Positions 1-9,827 are shown, counted from the first letter of the stretch. The stretch: DNA of 64,000 nt from Symbiodinium natans (GCA_905221605.1 CAJNDS010002746.1:344889-408888); one strand, 5' to 3'. Notes: a model not told the origin generated them from the sequence alone. Made by a program: numbers and translations.

Positions 1-298
1 CTAAACCCTAAACCCTGAGCCCCGTGCCGCCTTCGGCAGATGCAGCGCCCTTGCTTGCGCCTCACGCCGGGCTTTTGAGATAGCTTCACATGTCTCGCAT
101 GCTTAAGTGTTGACGCCCTAGGAGGCATGCGCGTTAAACCCCCCCACCCTGCATGGGGGCCCCATCACCCCAGGCCCTGAACCCTAAACCCTGAGCCCCG
201 TGCCGCCTTTGGCAGATGCAGCGCCCTTCCGGGCTTTTGAGATAGCTTCAAATGTCTCGCATGCTTAAGTGTTGACGCCCTAGGAGGCATGCGCGTTA
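1..298. repeat. Two-copy tandem repeat with telomere-like heads
   Basis: Positions 1-137 and 177-298 are two copies of one unit. Each starts with CCCTAAACCCTGAGCCCCG and ends with a CCTAGGAGGCATGCGCGTTAA stretch. The second copy lacks about 15 bp in the middle and has single-base changes. I see no convincing coding frame; short open frames here run through the telomere-like head. The unit is not a true chromosome end, because only two or three CCCTAAA units are present at the left edge. Confidence 0.85.
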
Positions 299-751
299 AT
301 ACGCTACGATGTCGACATTGTACAACGACATCGCACGAAGGCTCTTGCAGAACCAGTGTCAAACAGTATGCTATTATTTTTCGAAACCGCGGGTTCCTGA
401 GAAACTTGCCTACAATTTCTGGACTCCATCCTATATGCTCTTGCAGGTCACCTATCTGACCAGAGTCACGAGTGTCTAGGCATGAGGCAGCCTTGGGTGC
501 CTTCTTCCGACTTTAAGAGATAAAGACACGGGGTGCCTTCTTTCAACTTCAAAAGACACAGACGGAAAAAAACACAGCCGCAAGACACACGTTTCAGAAG
601 CAACACACACATAAACACGCTACTGTTTTTTTTATTGGGGAGAATATAACATCGCCCTTTGTGCCATAGTATAGTTTTTTTACTGCATTCTTCCGAGGAA
701 AAAACAAAAACTCAGACAAAAAAGAAGACAGCAACACCATAGGTGTGGATC
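299..751. other. Unassigned stretch, nothing recognised
   Basis: This stretch has no recognisable gene or RNA. It is A-rich in its second half (frequent ACACA and AAAAA). Short open frames exist on both strands but have no family features. Confidence 0.5.
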
Positions 752-830
752 GGGGGGGGGGGGGGGGGGGTGACCATATATATATATACATATATATATA
801 TATAGACAGATAGATAGATAGATAGATAAA
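752..830. repeat. Microsatellite cluster: poly-G, TA and GATA runs
   Basis: A run of 19 G is followed by a TA/CATA run and then (GATA)n. Open frames across it only read low-complexity proline or tyrosine/isoleucine and should not be taken as genes. Confidence 0.95.
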
Positions 831-832
831 TG

Positions 833-1140
833 TTTAGGATTTAGGGTGTAGGGTTTGGGTTTTAGGGTGTATGTGTATATGTACATGAGCCTGAGACCTT
901 TCGGGTTCTTTTGGCTTAGTTTTTACAAAGCACGCGGCCCTAATCTTTAAACAATAATCCTAAACCCTGACCAACTACTCTAAGCCCTAAACCCTAAACC
1001 CTAAACCCTAAACCTTGATAGCGTTGATGCTATATCGTCTATCTGATATTCTATATTAAACAGGATATATGATAAAAGATAAGATGAGAAATCTTATGAA
1101 ACAAGTGCTGAGTAAAGACTTCATATTTTAAAGCTCCGTT
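833..1140. repeat. Degenerate telomere-type repeats and AT-rich spacer
   Basis: TTTAGGGTGTAGGG-like units (833-865) and a CCCTAAA tract (about 985-1013) flank an AT-rich stretch up to 1140. No gene is seen. Confidence 0.7.
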
Positions 1141-1760
1141 ATTTCTGGGGCATCCCCAACAAATTAAAAGAATTTAAAGAATTGACTTCTTTAATATATT
1201 TTAATTCTCGGCCCTCAGCCAGCCCATTTAAATAGTTTTGACAACATTTAAAGAATTAAAAGAATTCAAAGGATTGAAAGAGTTGAATTCTTTAAGTTCG
1301 TTGAATTCTGGGGCCTCCCCCAAGAACTAAAGGAATTTAAAGAAATTACAGATTTAAATTCTTTTCATACCTGGGCCTCAGCCAGCCCATTTAAATAATT
1401 GAAAGAATTTAAAGAAGTAAAAGAAGTAAAAGAATTAAAGTCTTTAAGTTCTTTAAATTCTGGGGCCTCCCCCCAGAATTTAAAGATTTTAAAGAACTCA
1501 ATTCTTTAAATTCTAGTAATTCTGTGGCCTCCCCCAAGAATTGAAAGAACTTAAAGAATTTAAAGATTTAAACTCTCTTAATTCCCGGGCCTCAGCCAGC
1601 CCATTTAAATAATTTGAAGAATAAAAGAATTAAAAGAACTGAATTCTTTAAATTCTTGTAATTCTTGGGGGAGGCCCAAGAATTCAAAGGATTTGAAGAA
1701 TTCAATTCGTTTAATTCTTTTAATTCTTGAGGGAGCCTAAGAATTAAAAAAATGTAAATG
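1141..1760. repeat. AT-rich field of nested EcoRI-type palindromes
   Basis: The block is made from a few short phrases repeated with changes: CTCAGCCAGCCCATTTAAAT (near 1213, 1377 and 1591), TTCTGGGGCCTCCCCCAAG (near 1305, 1458 and 1519, and inverted near 1668), and many AAAGAATTCAATTCTTT-like self-complementary words. Direct and inverted copies alternate, so long stretches can fold back. Open frames here only read Asn/Leu/Lys/Phe low complexity. It may be a decayed cluster of foldback elements. Confidence 0.85.
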
Positions 1761-1825
1761 ACTCTCATAATGAATACATAAAGAAAAACCAGTGGCAACA
1801 TAGTATATACATTTTTCACAGTATT

Positions 1826-2065
1826 ATATATATATATATAGATATAGATACATACATATATATATACATATACTCAAGACAAATGCTCTAATGGTCTAGC
1901 GCTCCGGTGGGCCATGCCCAAACTTGTTTCTAATCAGGGCTCTATAGTTCGACAACCCAAGCATGACTCAAAATCGTCACCCATGATTGTGCTTAGGGGT
2001 TTAGGGTTTAGGGTTTAGGGTTTAGGGTTTAGGGTTTAGGGTTTGGGGTTTGGGGTTTGGGGAGG
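1826..2065. repeat. TA microsatellite, spacer, then TTTAGGG tract
   Basis: A (TA)n/CATA run (1826-1872) is followed by about 120 bp of unassigned sequence and then an uninterrupted TTTAGGG array from about 1998. The array changes to TTTGGGG at its right end (2042-2062). Confidence 0.9.
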
Positions 2066-2625
2066 TGCAGCGTTCTCAGAGTCAAGCGGGTTTTGTTCAG
2101 GGCTTTCGGGTTCTGGGGTTGTAGCGTTGTGGTGTGTTGGGTGTAAGGGGCTTCTATCGCAGACGCAGTGCTTTCGCATACTCGGGCCCTGAATCGCCAT
2201 ATCCCGAATTCAGGGTGTGTACCGCTTAGGGTCGAAGCTCTAAAGATAAGGGTCCATGTACCTATCTAGTATCTACCGGGGCCCTAAAGCTACTATATGG
2301 GAACCTCTTTCAGGCCCAAGTATTGATACATAGGTACATGGACTCTTAAGGTAAGCCTTAAAACACCTAAACCCTAAACCCTAACCAAAGACCCTATAGT
2401 CATCCTTGGTTTTCGGGGGGGGTTTGTTTTTTCTCGGTGGTTTGGGCTTTTTTCCCTTTGAAGGAACCCAGAGATAGAATATTGAAACCCGTAGATAGAA
2501 AATCTCAAAGAGTCCCAAAACCCATAGATACAATATTTCGGGACCCCGAAAAAGAGCCGGTTTTCGGGCCCTCCGCACACAAATTCTATCTATGGGTTTC
2601 AAGATTCGTCAAGCGCCAGACCCTA
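2066..2625. other. Unassigned spacer with a short CCCTAAA tract
   Basis: CCCTAAA units occur at about 2368-2385. Around 2461-2600 the sequence repeats a phrase close to CCCATAGATA / CCGTAGATAGAA at least three times, so the open frames on both strands are products of that repetition. No gene family was recognised. Confidence 0.5.
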
Positions 2626-2746
2626 GTGAGGAGAGGAGAGGTGAGGATTGGAGAGGGCAGGGGAGGGGAGGGGAGGGGAGAGGGGAGGAGGAGAGAGGAG
2701 AGGAGCGGGGAGGGGAGGGGAGGGAGGAGAGGAGAGGAGAGGAGAA
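2626..2746. repeat. Polypurine (GAGGGGA)n tract
   Basis: A 120-bp G/A-only stretch (GGGGA and GGAGA units) is capable of triplex formation. It generates open frames in all phases on both strands, which I discount. Confidence 0.95.
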
Positions 2747-2863
2747 TTTCTCAGAAAGCCGCGGAAAAGGCGAGGAGCCAACCATGTCTCCAGGAATCAA
2801 CGACCGCCGCATCTGCTGAAAGAGGTGAAGCACGCCCTCCCAGCGCCGACCTTCCTCTTGTAG

Positions 2864-3035
2864 GGTTTAGGATTTAGGGTTTAGGGTTTAGGGTTTGGGG
2901 TTTGGGGTTTGGGGGTTTAGGGGTTTAGGGGTTTAGGGGTTTAGGGGTTTAGTGGTTTAGGGGCTTAGGGGCTTAGGGGCTTAGGGGTTTAGGCGTTTAG
3001 GGGTTTATGGTTTAAGGCTTGGAGTTTTGGGTTTT
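2864..3035. repeat. Telomere-type array with 8-mer TTTAGGGG section
   Basis: TTTAGGG units turn into TTTGGGG and then into a run of eight-base units (TTTAGGGG, some CTTAGGGG) from about 2910 to 3005. A second long eight-mer block in opposite orientation lies at 22741-22886. Confidence 0.95.
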
Positions 3036-3060
3036 GAGTTCAATTTGGGGGTTCAGGGTT

Positions 3061-3169
3061 GGGATGTTCCCCCTTATACTAACAGTGATTACTAGTGTGA
3101 TTACTAGTGATTATAGTAGGGGGTACGATCATCCCTATTAAGGATTGTTAGGAAACGGGGGAACATCCC
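3061..3169. repeat. Foldback element family A, copy 1
   Basis: The terminal inverted repeats are GGGATGTTCCCCC at the left and GGGGGAACATCCC at the right of a 109-bp element. Related copies lie at 14239-14337 and 14672-14776. It has no coding capacity and fits a non-autonomous MITE or foldback element. Confidence 0.85.
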
Positions 3170-3929
3170 GAGTTTGGGCTGTCTAGGGGTCTAGGGAGTA
3201 TGGGTTTTAGGCTTTATAGGGGTTTAGGGTTTTGGGCTTAGAGATTAGGGCTTTCAGTTCGATTATAGGGTTGAGGGGTTCAGGGTAGCCCAGCAACCAA
3301 AGTAAGGTAAGGGTACCCTTTCGGGATCTTTCTTCTCTCATAAGCAACTCCACAAAAGGAAAAGCGCGTGCCTTCGGGCTACCTTTCCTGGCTTGAAGCT
3401 GCCAGCGTTGTTAGCGTCCGATTTCAAGGGTATGTTGGGTAGTCTGTCAAACCCTAAACCATCTAAACCCTAAACCCTAAACCCTCAAGCTCTCCTAAAC
3501 TCAAGGCCCAGGCCGCCCGCGCACAGTTGGGGAGCGGCGCCTAAGCCCCTCGACCTCGACGGCGCAAGCCAACCCAGGTCGTTCGCCCGCCTCCCACAAG
3601 TCGGAGCACCCGCGATGGGCCCGGTACCGGAGCATTCTCCTTATTAAAGTCACTACCCTCTTGCACCCCAAGAAACCCAGGCCAGGGGGGTCCTGGAATT
3701 TTAGCGACGATTTATTGAAAGTAAGCAATTGTCCTGAGTTGAGGGCTAAACCCCAAAAGGAATAGGTTAGGGTGGTTTTGCCGCCTCGGACGGCGTGGGG
3801 TGGGAGGAGGTTTTAGATGGCCATCCACAATCGGGCCAGAGCTCTTCGCACCGCACCTTTCACAGCAAACCCGAGACCCTATGGACCCCAAACCCTAAAC
3901 CCTAAACCCTAAACCCCCCCCCCCCCAAA
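3170..3929. other. Unassigned spacer between telomere-type tracts
   Basis: CCCTAAA tracts lie at 3446-3484 and 3893-3919, the latter ending in a C13 run. Between them is about 400 bp of GC-rich sequence with a 75-codon minus frame (3501-3728) that matches no family I know. I do not call it a gene. Confidence 0.45.
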
Positions 3930-4036
3930 GCTTCCTGGAGCGCGCTGAGGGTGGCATTGTAGCAGATGGTATTCGGTAAGAGAACGCTCCGGGACATGAT
4001 CCCCAGGGTCCTTGTCTTAGAGAGGGAGCTTGAGGG
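3930..4036 (-). CDS. PPR-type exon
   Basis: Read on the minus strand this piece encodes the end of one pentatricopeptide repeat and the start of the next, including the stretch PNTICYNATLSALQEA. The family pattern is a proline then (D/N), a tyrosine, N-A-x-(I/L)-S-A. It is bounded upstream by a CCCTCAAG acceptor-like border and downstream by a telomere-type tract. PPR proteins bind organellar RNA. The piece is too short to stand alone and is read as an exon of a minus-strand gene with the pieces at 9.8-16.6 kb. The copia element lies in the intron between this exon and the next upstream one. Confidence 0.6.
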
Positions 4037-4067
4037 AAGTTTAGGGTTTAGGGTTTAGGGTTTAGGG

Positions 4068-4296
4068 TACGGGGGGCAACCGAAGGCGGACAGGGAACAA
4101 AACAGTCAACCCCAACAGAAGCCCTTAATTCCCCTGGAACAACCAACAACCAAACAGCAAGACCCCAAACCAAGGGCACACTTTTTACGAAATCTTCGAC
4201 CGCTTTGGTCATGGCTTGAGCCAACGATTATCGGGTTCATTGACCCTTGAACTTCCAATACCAACTCCTTTCTACAATACCAATTGCAGCTCCGCA
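4068..4296 (-). repeat. 3' LTR of the copia element (229 bp)
   Basis: In sense orientation it begins TGCGGAGCTGC and ends GCCCCCCGTA. It matches the other LTR apart from one C/A difference (4087 versus 9067) and a 25-bp segment at 4213-4237 that the other copy lacks. The 25-bp segment is bordered by CAT words on both sides. Confidence 0.93.
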
Positions 4297-4310
4297 CTCC
4301 CCCTGTCCTA
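4297..4310 (-). other. Polypurine tract of the copia element
   Basis: The sense strand reads an AGGACAGGGGGAG purine run directly before the 3' LTR start. This is the usual plus-strand primer position in LTR elements. Confidence 0.75.
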
Positions 4311-4481
4311 GGATTTCCTAGGACACATTGGAGGTGCAAATCTTTGGCCAAAAACCGCCATTTAGGCAGCAGCCAGCTGCTTGAAATGCACATTGTGGTT
4401 TAACGTCTTCCAGGACGAACCTTCAGCTCATTGGCTGAATCCTTTACCTTTGAGGATTTCTTCACCTCGCACTTGGAAAAT

Positions 4482-5868
4482 TCACGTTCCAGCGGCTCGT
4501 TCCTCACCAAGGAACTCAGCATTCACCACCCAGCCATCCTTGAGGCAATGCTTACAAAGCGTCTTAGCTCTGAGCTGTGAATATCGCAGAACATCACAAT
4601 CACTGCTTGCGTGCATACAGTTCCCACCCACTGTTGTATACAAAGTGGCACTCGCAGGAATAACCACCGCTTTCTTGATCCACAGCCATTTATACAGCCG
4701 TCGAAAGAGGCACCATGCCAGTTCCCAGAGTATAATTGCTGCCACCAAATATGCAACAAGGTCTGAACTGTTGACAACCATTTCAATACCTTGAGCCAGA
4801 ACCATCACCGCAGACGTGTTGGCAACCTTGCACACCCCTTCTTCTGAGCAAAAGAATCCAGCAGTTGACACTTCTTCGCCACCAGTTGCCATCCCTTGCA
4901 GAGATGCAGCCACCATCATGACCGCCATTGCAAGCGAGGCTTTTTCCAAGTCAGTCCCTTGTACCAACAGTCGGAGACCCCAAAGTGCCTTTTGCTTTGC
5001 GTACACCTGTCCACTCATCAACTTAGTCAACAGGTCAGCGATCATATACTCACCGCGAAGATGCGCTATCACCATATAACCACGGTCCACCAGAGACCTG
5101 ACACCGGCTGCTCGAATTCTCAGGTGTCTTGTCCTCCAGCTTCCAGCAGGATATTGAATGATCGAGCACGTTGAAACCGAATCTGTATACAGCACTTTTT
5201 GCAGCGATTCTTCACCTGTTCCAACCAAAGCGGCAATTATAGGGGTGCACGACTGAATCATCGTTGCTCCCTCTATGGACGCATGTAATTCAGCTTCAGC
5301 TGTACTTAAAGCCACCGTTGATTGTCTTTGTGTTGCCCACATTACTGGACAGTCACCCCACACCACCACCGCTCCTGAGTGGCTCTTTTCGTTTTCACCT
5401 GCTGCAAAGCTGGCATCCGCGTAGGACTCCACCACTTTAACGCCTCGTCCATAGCGCAACACCTCATTTCTTTCTTTTTCGCATGTTGCGATTGCTCCGA
5501 ACGTCAAGCCTAACGTTGGAGTTGCAGCAAGGTATCGGAAAACCTCCTCAGCCTTTTTAACCACAAATCGCGGCCTTCGGGATGTCCACAAAGACAACTG
5601 GCTCGTGCAGAACGCCAAATCAGGTCGAGTTTTGATTGCCACCCAGAGGAACTCCCCTACGGCACCTTGAGCCGCTCGCAAGGAAGGAATATCTACCTCC
5701 TCTTCTTCACCTGGAGTTTCTTTCACCATTGGCAGGTTACTACCTTTTCCAGTTTCATCAATCTGATACCCTCGTCGGTTCAGCAAATCTCTCACGAAGT
5801 CCTCCTGGTTGAGAAAGAAGCTGCCATTTCGATACCAGATTTGGACACCCAAAAACTTCAGGAATCCA
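4482..5868 (-). pseudogene. copia pol, part 2: RNase H and membrane-type C-terminal tail
   Basis: The open frame has 456 residues from 5852. The sense frame upstream (part 1) shifts into this one near 5865-5872, where GAG TGA ATGG-like sequence indicates a one-base change. It starts in the RT connection (LGVQIWYRNG), then shows RNase H hallmarks: YADAS (about 144-148), STAEAELHA (183-191), TDSVS (223-227), TRH (241-243) and ADLLTK (272-277). About 175 residues follow that classical copia lacks. They hold two hydrophobic stretches (about 304-322 and 364-385) and a Cys/His cluster C412-x-H414-x4-C419, C433-x2-C436. The tail may be a membrane anchor plus a zinc site; its function is unknown. Confidence 0.85.
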
Positions 5869-7925
5869 TCACTCCAAGGCTTCCCGGAGCACTGTCATAG
5901 TCCCAGCCATCAAAAAATCATCCACGTAAAGACCCATTGTCCCTACCAACTTGCTTGCACCTTCCAACTTCTCTTGTGCCATAATAAGGAACAGGCTTGG
6001 GTCTGCATTGGACCTCTGAAAGCTCATTGCTTGTCCATCCTTTGACACCCAAGACATCCCTTGAAGACGTTGGTCTCGCCACTCCACCCATGCTGCAGGA
6101 CTTTCGGCCAAACCATACAAGGCCTTCCTCACAATCCACCGCTCCTCTGTTGTGCAAAGACCCAATTTCACCGCCGCCCTTGGGGGCTGCACCACCACCA
6201 AACGCCCTTCTCTTTGCGCCCTATTCATCGGCGCCATCAGAAAAGCTTTGGAAATGTCTAAGCCAGCGATGATCCACACCATATATGCTGCGTGCCTCAC
6301 TTGACACCTGAATGTAGTTGAATCTAAACCTGGAGCGTACAGCGAGTGACGACTGAGTGACCTCGGCCCTTCATATTCTGTAGCTGCCGTTGACGAAATG
6401 AAGTTTCCACATGCACAGATACGGGCACGTCGCCTCCCTGTCCCTTGCTTCCGGGTAAACACCACCAGACTGGGAACGTACTCAATCACCGGTGCATTAG
6501 GCTCTTCCGCCAATTTGTCCAGCTTTTCTTGAGTTGTTGGTTCCACCACCTCCAACTCTTTCACCAAAGACGTCACCTCGTCCGACAATGATTCCCTCCA
6601 CTTTTCCAGCTCTTGCATGGCTTCTTGTGTAGGAATTGTTTTTGTTTGCAGGAACTCAACCTCCTCCGCTGCCTCAAGCGCGGTATTTTCTTGTACCATT
6701 TGCTGAACTTGAGCTGCTTTGACCAAAAACTTCGATAGCTGTTCCTCAGCCCTTTTTGCTTTAACCAGCCATTCTCTAGTCTCTGATCCTTTTTCTTCAC
6801 TCGACTCATTGGCCGATCCATGGAACTCGTCCAAGATGCAACATTCCTGTTCAGCAATTAGGCGTCGAATACTCAAATGCTCCTCCAGAGCCCGACGTTC
6901 ACCATCTCCGCTGTACCTTTTTCCTTTCCCTTTGCCTTTGTCACCCTCCTCTGTCTCATCACCAGTTCCTTTTTGGGCCTTGTTTAACCTGGCCCTTTTC
7001 TTGGCGTCCGAGTCCTGCTTCACCTCTTGTTCACCAGCACTATGCAATAGCAGTTCAAACTCTGCCTGTAACATTTCAGCTAGTTGTGTCGCAGTTTCAG
7101 AGGTCGGCGAGTAGTCCACCCCCAATTTCTCCCGAAAGGATGCCACTCTGAAATGCACCGTCGGGTGTTTTGCCAGCAACGCGGATGATAAAGCATCCAA
7201 TCCCTTGATAAGCAAGGTAGCGTCCGGCTCGGATGCTCGCAGCTCCCTTAATCGGGAACGCCATTGCGCCCATTGTCGCACTCCCTTAATAGCCTCTGAG
7301 ATCGAGGTTGCTGAAGATGGTTGCACCAAGAAGTTCAACATTGCGCTACGCTCATTTGCTCCACCTGGTTGGTAAACCGTCAGCAATTTGTAAAATATCA
7401 TCACCGACCCCAACATTCGAGTGGAAACGATCTCGGTCTTCAATCTCTCCGGGATCGCCTGTAGCAGCAAAGACACCGCTCTCTGCTCCAACAAAACATG
7501 CACAGTTTGAACCACCTTGAGCCCTTCTAGCTCAGCCTTGATGCCCAACCTTTCCAGTGGAGAAACACTCAACCATTTGGCATACGCTTGATATGCCTTT
7601 GAGTAGACGCATTGCCACCACACTCTTCCTGTATCTGTCAGCGAAGACAACATTGGTTCGATCATTGCGATCCAATCACCCAGTGCCGTTGGATTGCTTG
7701 GTGTGTAGTCTGCCAAAGTTGGAAGGCTCATCACATGCTTCCCGAGAGCCTCCGGACGTTCGGTTCCAGAACTATCACCAGTGATTGGCATACCGCGTGG
7801 CACCACTGCTCCAGGAGGTAAACTGACCCTACCACCAGGCCCTTGAGGCAGTCCATGTCCTATACCAGACGGAACAGCTGTGAGCGGAACCTTTTCTAAT
7901 TCCAACTTCCCAGCGACCATTTTCC
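5869..7925 (-). pseudogene. copia gag C-terminal part fused to truncated pol with reverse transcriptase
   Basis: This long frame (nominally open from 8067) begins to make family sense near 7925, where it takes over from the upstream gag frame. It encodes the capsid-like region (LADYTPSNPTALGDW and following helices), a Lys/Gly-rich stretch (DKGKGKGKRYSGDG), a coiled-coil-like acidic linker, then reverse transcriptase. RT motifs are GLDISKAFLMAPM, VVVQPP, KALYGLAESPAAW and the catalytic GLYVDDFLMAG (YVDD at about 5917-5928). Between gag and RT there is room for only about 100 residues, and no zinc knuckle, protease D(T/S)G or integrase HHCC/DDE is visible, so that segment appears deleted. The frame ends in a stop at 5869 just after RT. 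Confidence 0.88.
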
Positions 7926-9016
7926 ACCGATACCACCATTGTATATCCACCCGATCCTGCTGAGTTCTCTTGCGTTGCAGTTTCCCGAGCTGAAACAAAA
8001 CCGGGCTGGTTCCCCACAGGTGCGGCAGAACCATCAGCACCTGATGGCAAGGAAGTAATCGGAACATGTGTTAAACCAGGTGGTCCACTTGCATATCCAC
8101 CACTTGCAGGACCTCCCGTGGGGTAATTCAATGGAGGCAATCTGGAGGGTTTCTTCCCTTCAGCCACATGCCTCATTGGCACTTCTTTTTCATCCTCCAC
8201 TTGAACATCCCCCTTCCTGGACCCAGGCAAGGATTGAAGATCACAACCCTTTGGCAGGTCGTAGCCCTCAATAGGCAGCCATGTCCCATCAGGCAACACA
8301 GTCCAAAAACCACCCATACCATCCGTGTAGAAAACTTGTCCTGGCAGGTACTGCTTCTCTGGAGTCATTCCTAGAGGATATGCCGTGTTTGCGTCCACCA
8401 CTCCAGAGCTCCGTGCCCTTGAAGCTGACCCAGATGCAGCAGAGGTATAGCTTTTTTCCTCCACCCGATGCAACCTGTTCCCCAGCTCCTTTGTCTGCAC
8501 AAGCAACTCTTTCAGCGCACGCTTCACCACCGCCATATCTTCAGATTGCTCTTCACCACTAACATCAGGAATGAGTTCTTCGTCGGCTTGCACTCCACCA
8601 ATAGTACCTCGTTCCATTTGTCCCATTAAGCCTGACGATGGTCTCTCAACAGGTGCAGGTTCCTGACCCAAAAGATCTTGCAGCGAAGGCGGTCTTCTCG
8701 TACCTTCACCACTCCTGTCCCCTCCGCTCGCGGGAAGACTTGCCGGCCTTGACTGCCTAAGTCTCATTTCTTCTTGAGCCCGCTCGCTCCAGAAAGGATT
8801 TGCTGCTTGAACCGGAACCACTTCGTTTTCCACCTGAGGCGTTGGTTGTATCATTGCAACCTCCCTACCATCTGTCAGTGCTTGTACCATTTGTTGTCGA
8901 TCTTCACCCCCATCACCACGATTTCCTTCGGCTTCATTGGCCGTTGGCGACAGTCCAGGCTCAGAGCGACGCCGCATCATGTCCATGGCGTTAAACAAAC
9001 GAAAAATCTTTACCAA
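7920..9016 (-). pseudogene. copia gag N-terminal part
   Basis: The start codon at 9016 is the first good one after the primer site and opens with MVKIFRLFNAMDMMRRR. The product is polar and low in hydrophobic content, with a coiled-coil-like segment (KRALKELLVQTKELGNRLH) and a Pro/Gly-rich part containing PGQVFYTDGMGGFWTVLPDG. The last sensible residues are near 7920. The same frame continues nonsensically to 7829 while the capsid-like sequence resumes in another frame, so a frameshift lies at about 7905-7930. I cannot exclude programmed frameshifting but see no clear slippery site. Confidence 0.8.
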
Positions 9017-9034
9017 TCCGCAGGAAGCCTAATT

Positions 9035-9047
9035 TGGGCTCATAACC
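9035..9047 (-). other. Half-tRNA primer binding site (initiator tRNA-Met anticodon arm)
   Basis: Directly abutting the 5' LTR the plus strand reads TGGGCTCATAACC. This equals the 3' part of the anticodon stem and loop of initiator tRNA-Met (GGG CU CAU AA CC, anticodon CAU). Drosophila copia and yeast Ty5 prime from such an internal tRNA-iMet fragment rather than from the CCA end. The match includes the anticodon and both stem sides. Confidence 0.8.
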
Positions 9048-9251
9048 TACGGGGGGCAACCGAAGGAGGACAGGGAACAAAACAGTCAACCCCAACAGAA
9101 GCCCTTAATTCCCCTGGAACAACCAACAACCAAACAGCAAGACCCCAAACCAAGGGCACACTTTTTACGAAATCTTCGACCGCTTTGGTCATCATTGACC
9201 CTTGAACTTCCAATACCAACTCCTTTCTACAATACCAATTGCAGCTCCGCA
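9048..9251 (-). repeat. 5' LTR of the copia element (204 bp)
   Basis: It is the counterpart of 4068-4296 without the 25-bp segment. The open frame within it (9040-9252, minus) is present in both LTRs and includes a hydrophobic stretch (PLVWGLAVWLLVVPG). It probably has no separate function, but it is preserved because the LTRs are nearly identical. Confidence 0.93.
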
Positions 9252-9794
9252 TAGGGTTTAGGGTTTAGGGTTTAGGGTTTAGGGCTATTTTAGGGTTCAG
9301 GAGAATTTAGAGATAGGGATGAGGGTTCAGGAAGTTTCGGGTTTAAGGTTGGGGTGGGGGGGGGGGGGGGGGGTGGATTTGGGGGCGTCTCGTTTCTATG
9401 GCTGATATGAAGTCAGGTTTACATTCGATGTATCGCCAAAAGACAGCCATTCTCTACACTCACCAATGGATCAGCGCCGGTAGAACTGTAGAACTTGTAC
9501 AAAAGCAACCCCCCCCCCAATAGGGTGTGAAGGGGAAGCTTGGGGCATAGAAAGCCTTGGGCGGTCTTCTCCATGTAGTCACACCTGGCCCTGACACCCG
9601 AATACACCTCATACACTCTAAGTACACCCGAATACAACCCAATACACGCTACTGCACCCTATGCACCTTAAACCCTAAGGCCCCAAACCCCAAGCCCTGA
9701 ACCCTGCAAACCCAAAACCTCTAAACCCTAAACCCTAAACCCTAAAGCCTAAACCCTAAACCCTAAACCCTGAACCCTAGACCTGAAACCAAAC
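9252..9794. repeat. Telomere-type tracts and G-run between LTR and PPR exon
   Basis: TTTAGGG units (9252-9290), a G-run with one T break (about 9355-9375), a stretch with repeated TACACCCGAATACA phrases (9595-9655) and CCCTAAA tracts (9660-9775). No gene is seen. Confidence 0.85.
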
Positions 9795-9827
9795 CAAGCG
9801 GCCACAGCGCCGAATGCCACTGGGAGC
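9795..9827 (-). CDS. PPR exon, second half of a split repeat
   Basis: The minus strand encodes (G)SQWHSALWPL, the typical middle of a PPR helix pair (QW...AL). It joins without a gap to the exon at 9958-10005: the codons GAC AAG G and GC TCC CAG TGG give DKGSQW. The acceptor is CCTAG before GCTCCC, and the donor after CCGCTTG is GTTTGG. See the intron at 9828-9957. Confidence 0.7.

Larger units (their letters stand above)
4068..9251 (-). mobile_element. Ty1/copia-type LTR retrotransposon, defective
   Basis: This is a complete LTR-bounded element of 5184 bp. In sense (minus) orientation it runs 5' LTR (9251-9048), primer site, gag, a truncated pol with reverse transcriptase and RNase H, polypurine tract, 3' LTR (4296-4068). 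Gag-RT-RNase H without integrase between RT and RNase H, together with the 5-bp target duplication, fits copia. Both sides are telomere-type repeats, and TAGGG (4063-4067 and 9252-9256) is the apparent target duplication, although the duplication cannot be told apart from the host repeat. LTRs differ by one substitution and one 25-bp indel, so insertion is recent. Two frame breaks and loss of the protease/integrase segment make it non-autonomous. Confidence 0.93.

Noticed and set aside
1-40. Left edge as a true chromosome end
   Set aside because: Only two or three CCCTAAA units occur at the edge, and equivalent tracts occur every few hundred bases. There is nothing terminal about it.
2437-2877. 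Overlapping open frames of 70-146 codons on both strands
   Set aside because: They arise from a purine-only tract and a short repeated phrase. Composition is Arg/Gly/Glu or Ser/Pro low complexity in every phase.
9040-9252. Separate small gene in the LTR (70 codons, hydrophobic)
   Set aside because: The frame is shared by both LTRs because they are near-identical. It crosses the primer site and shows no independent sign of coding.
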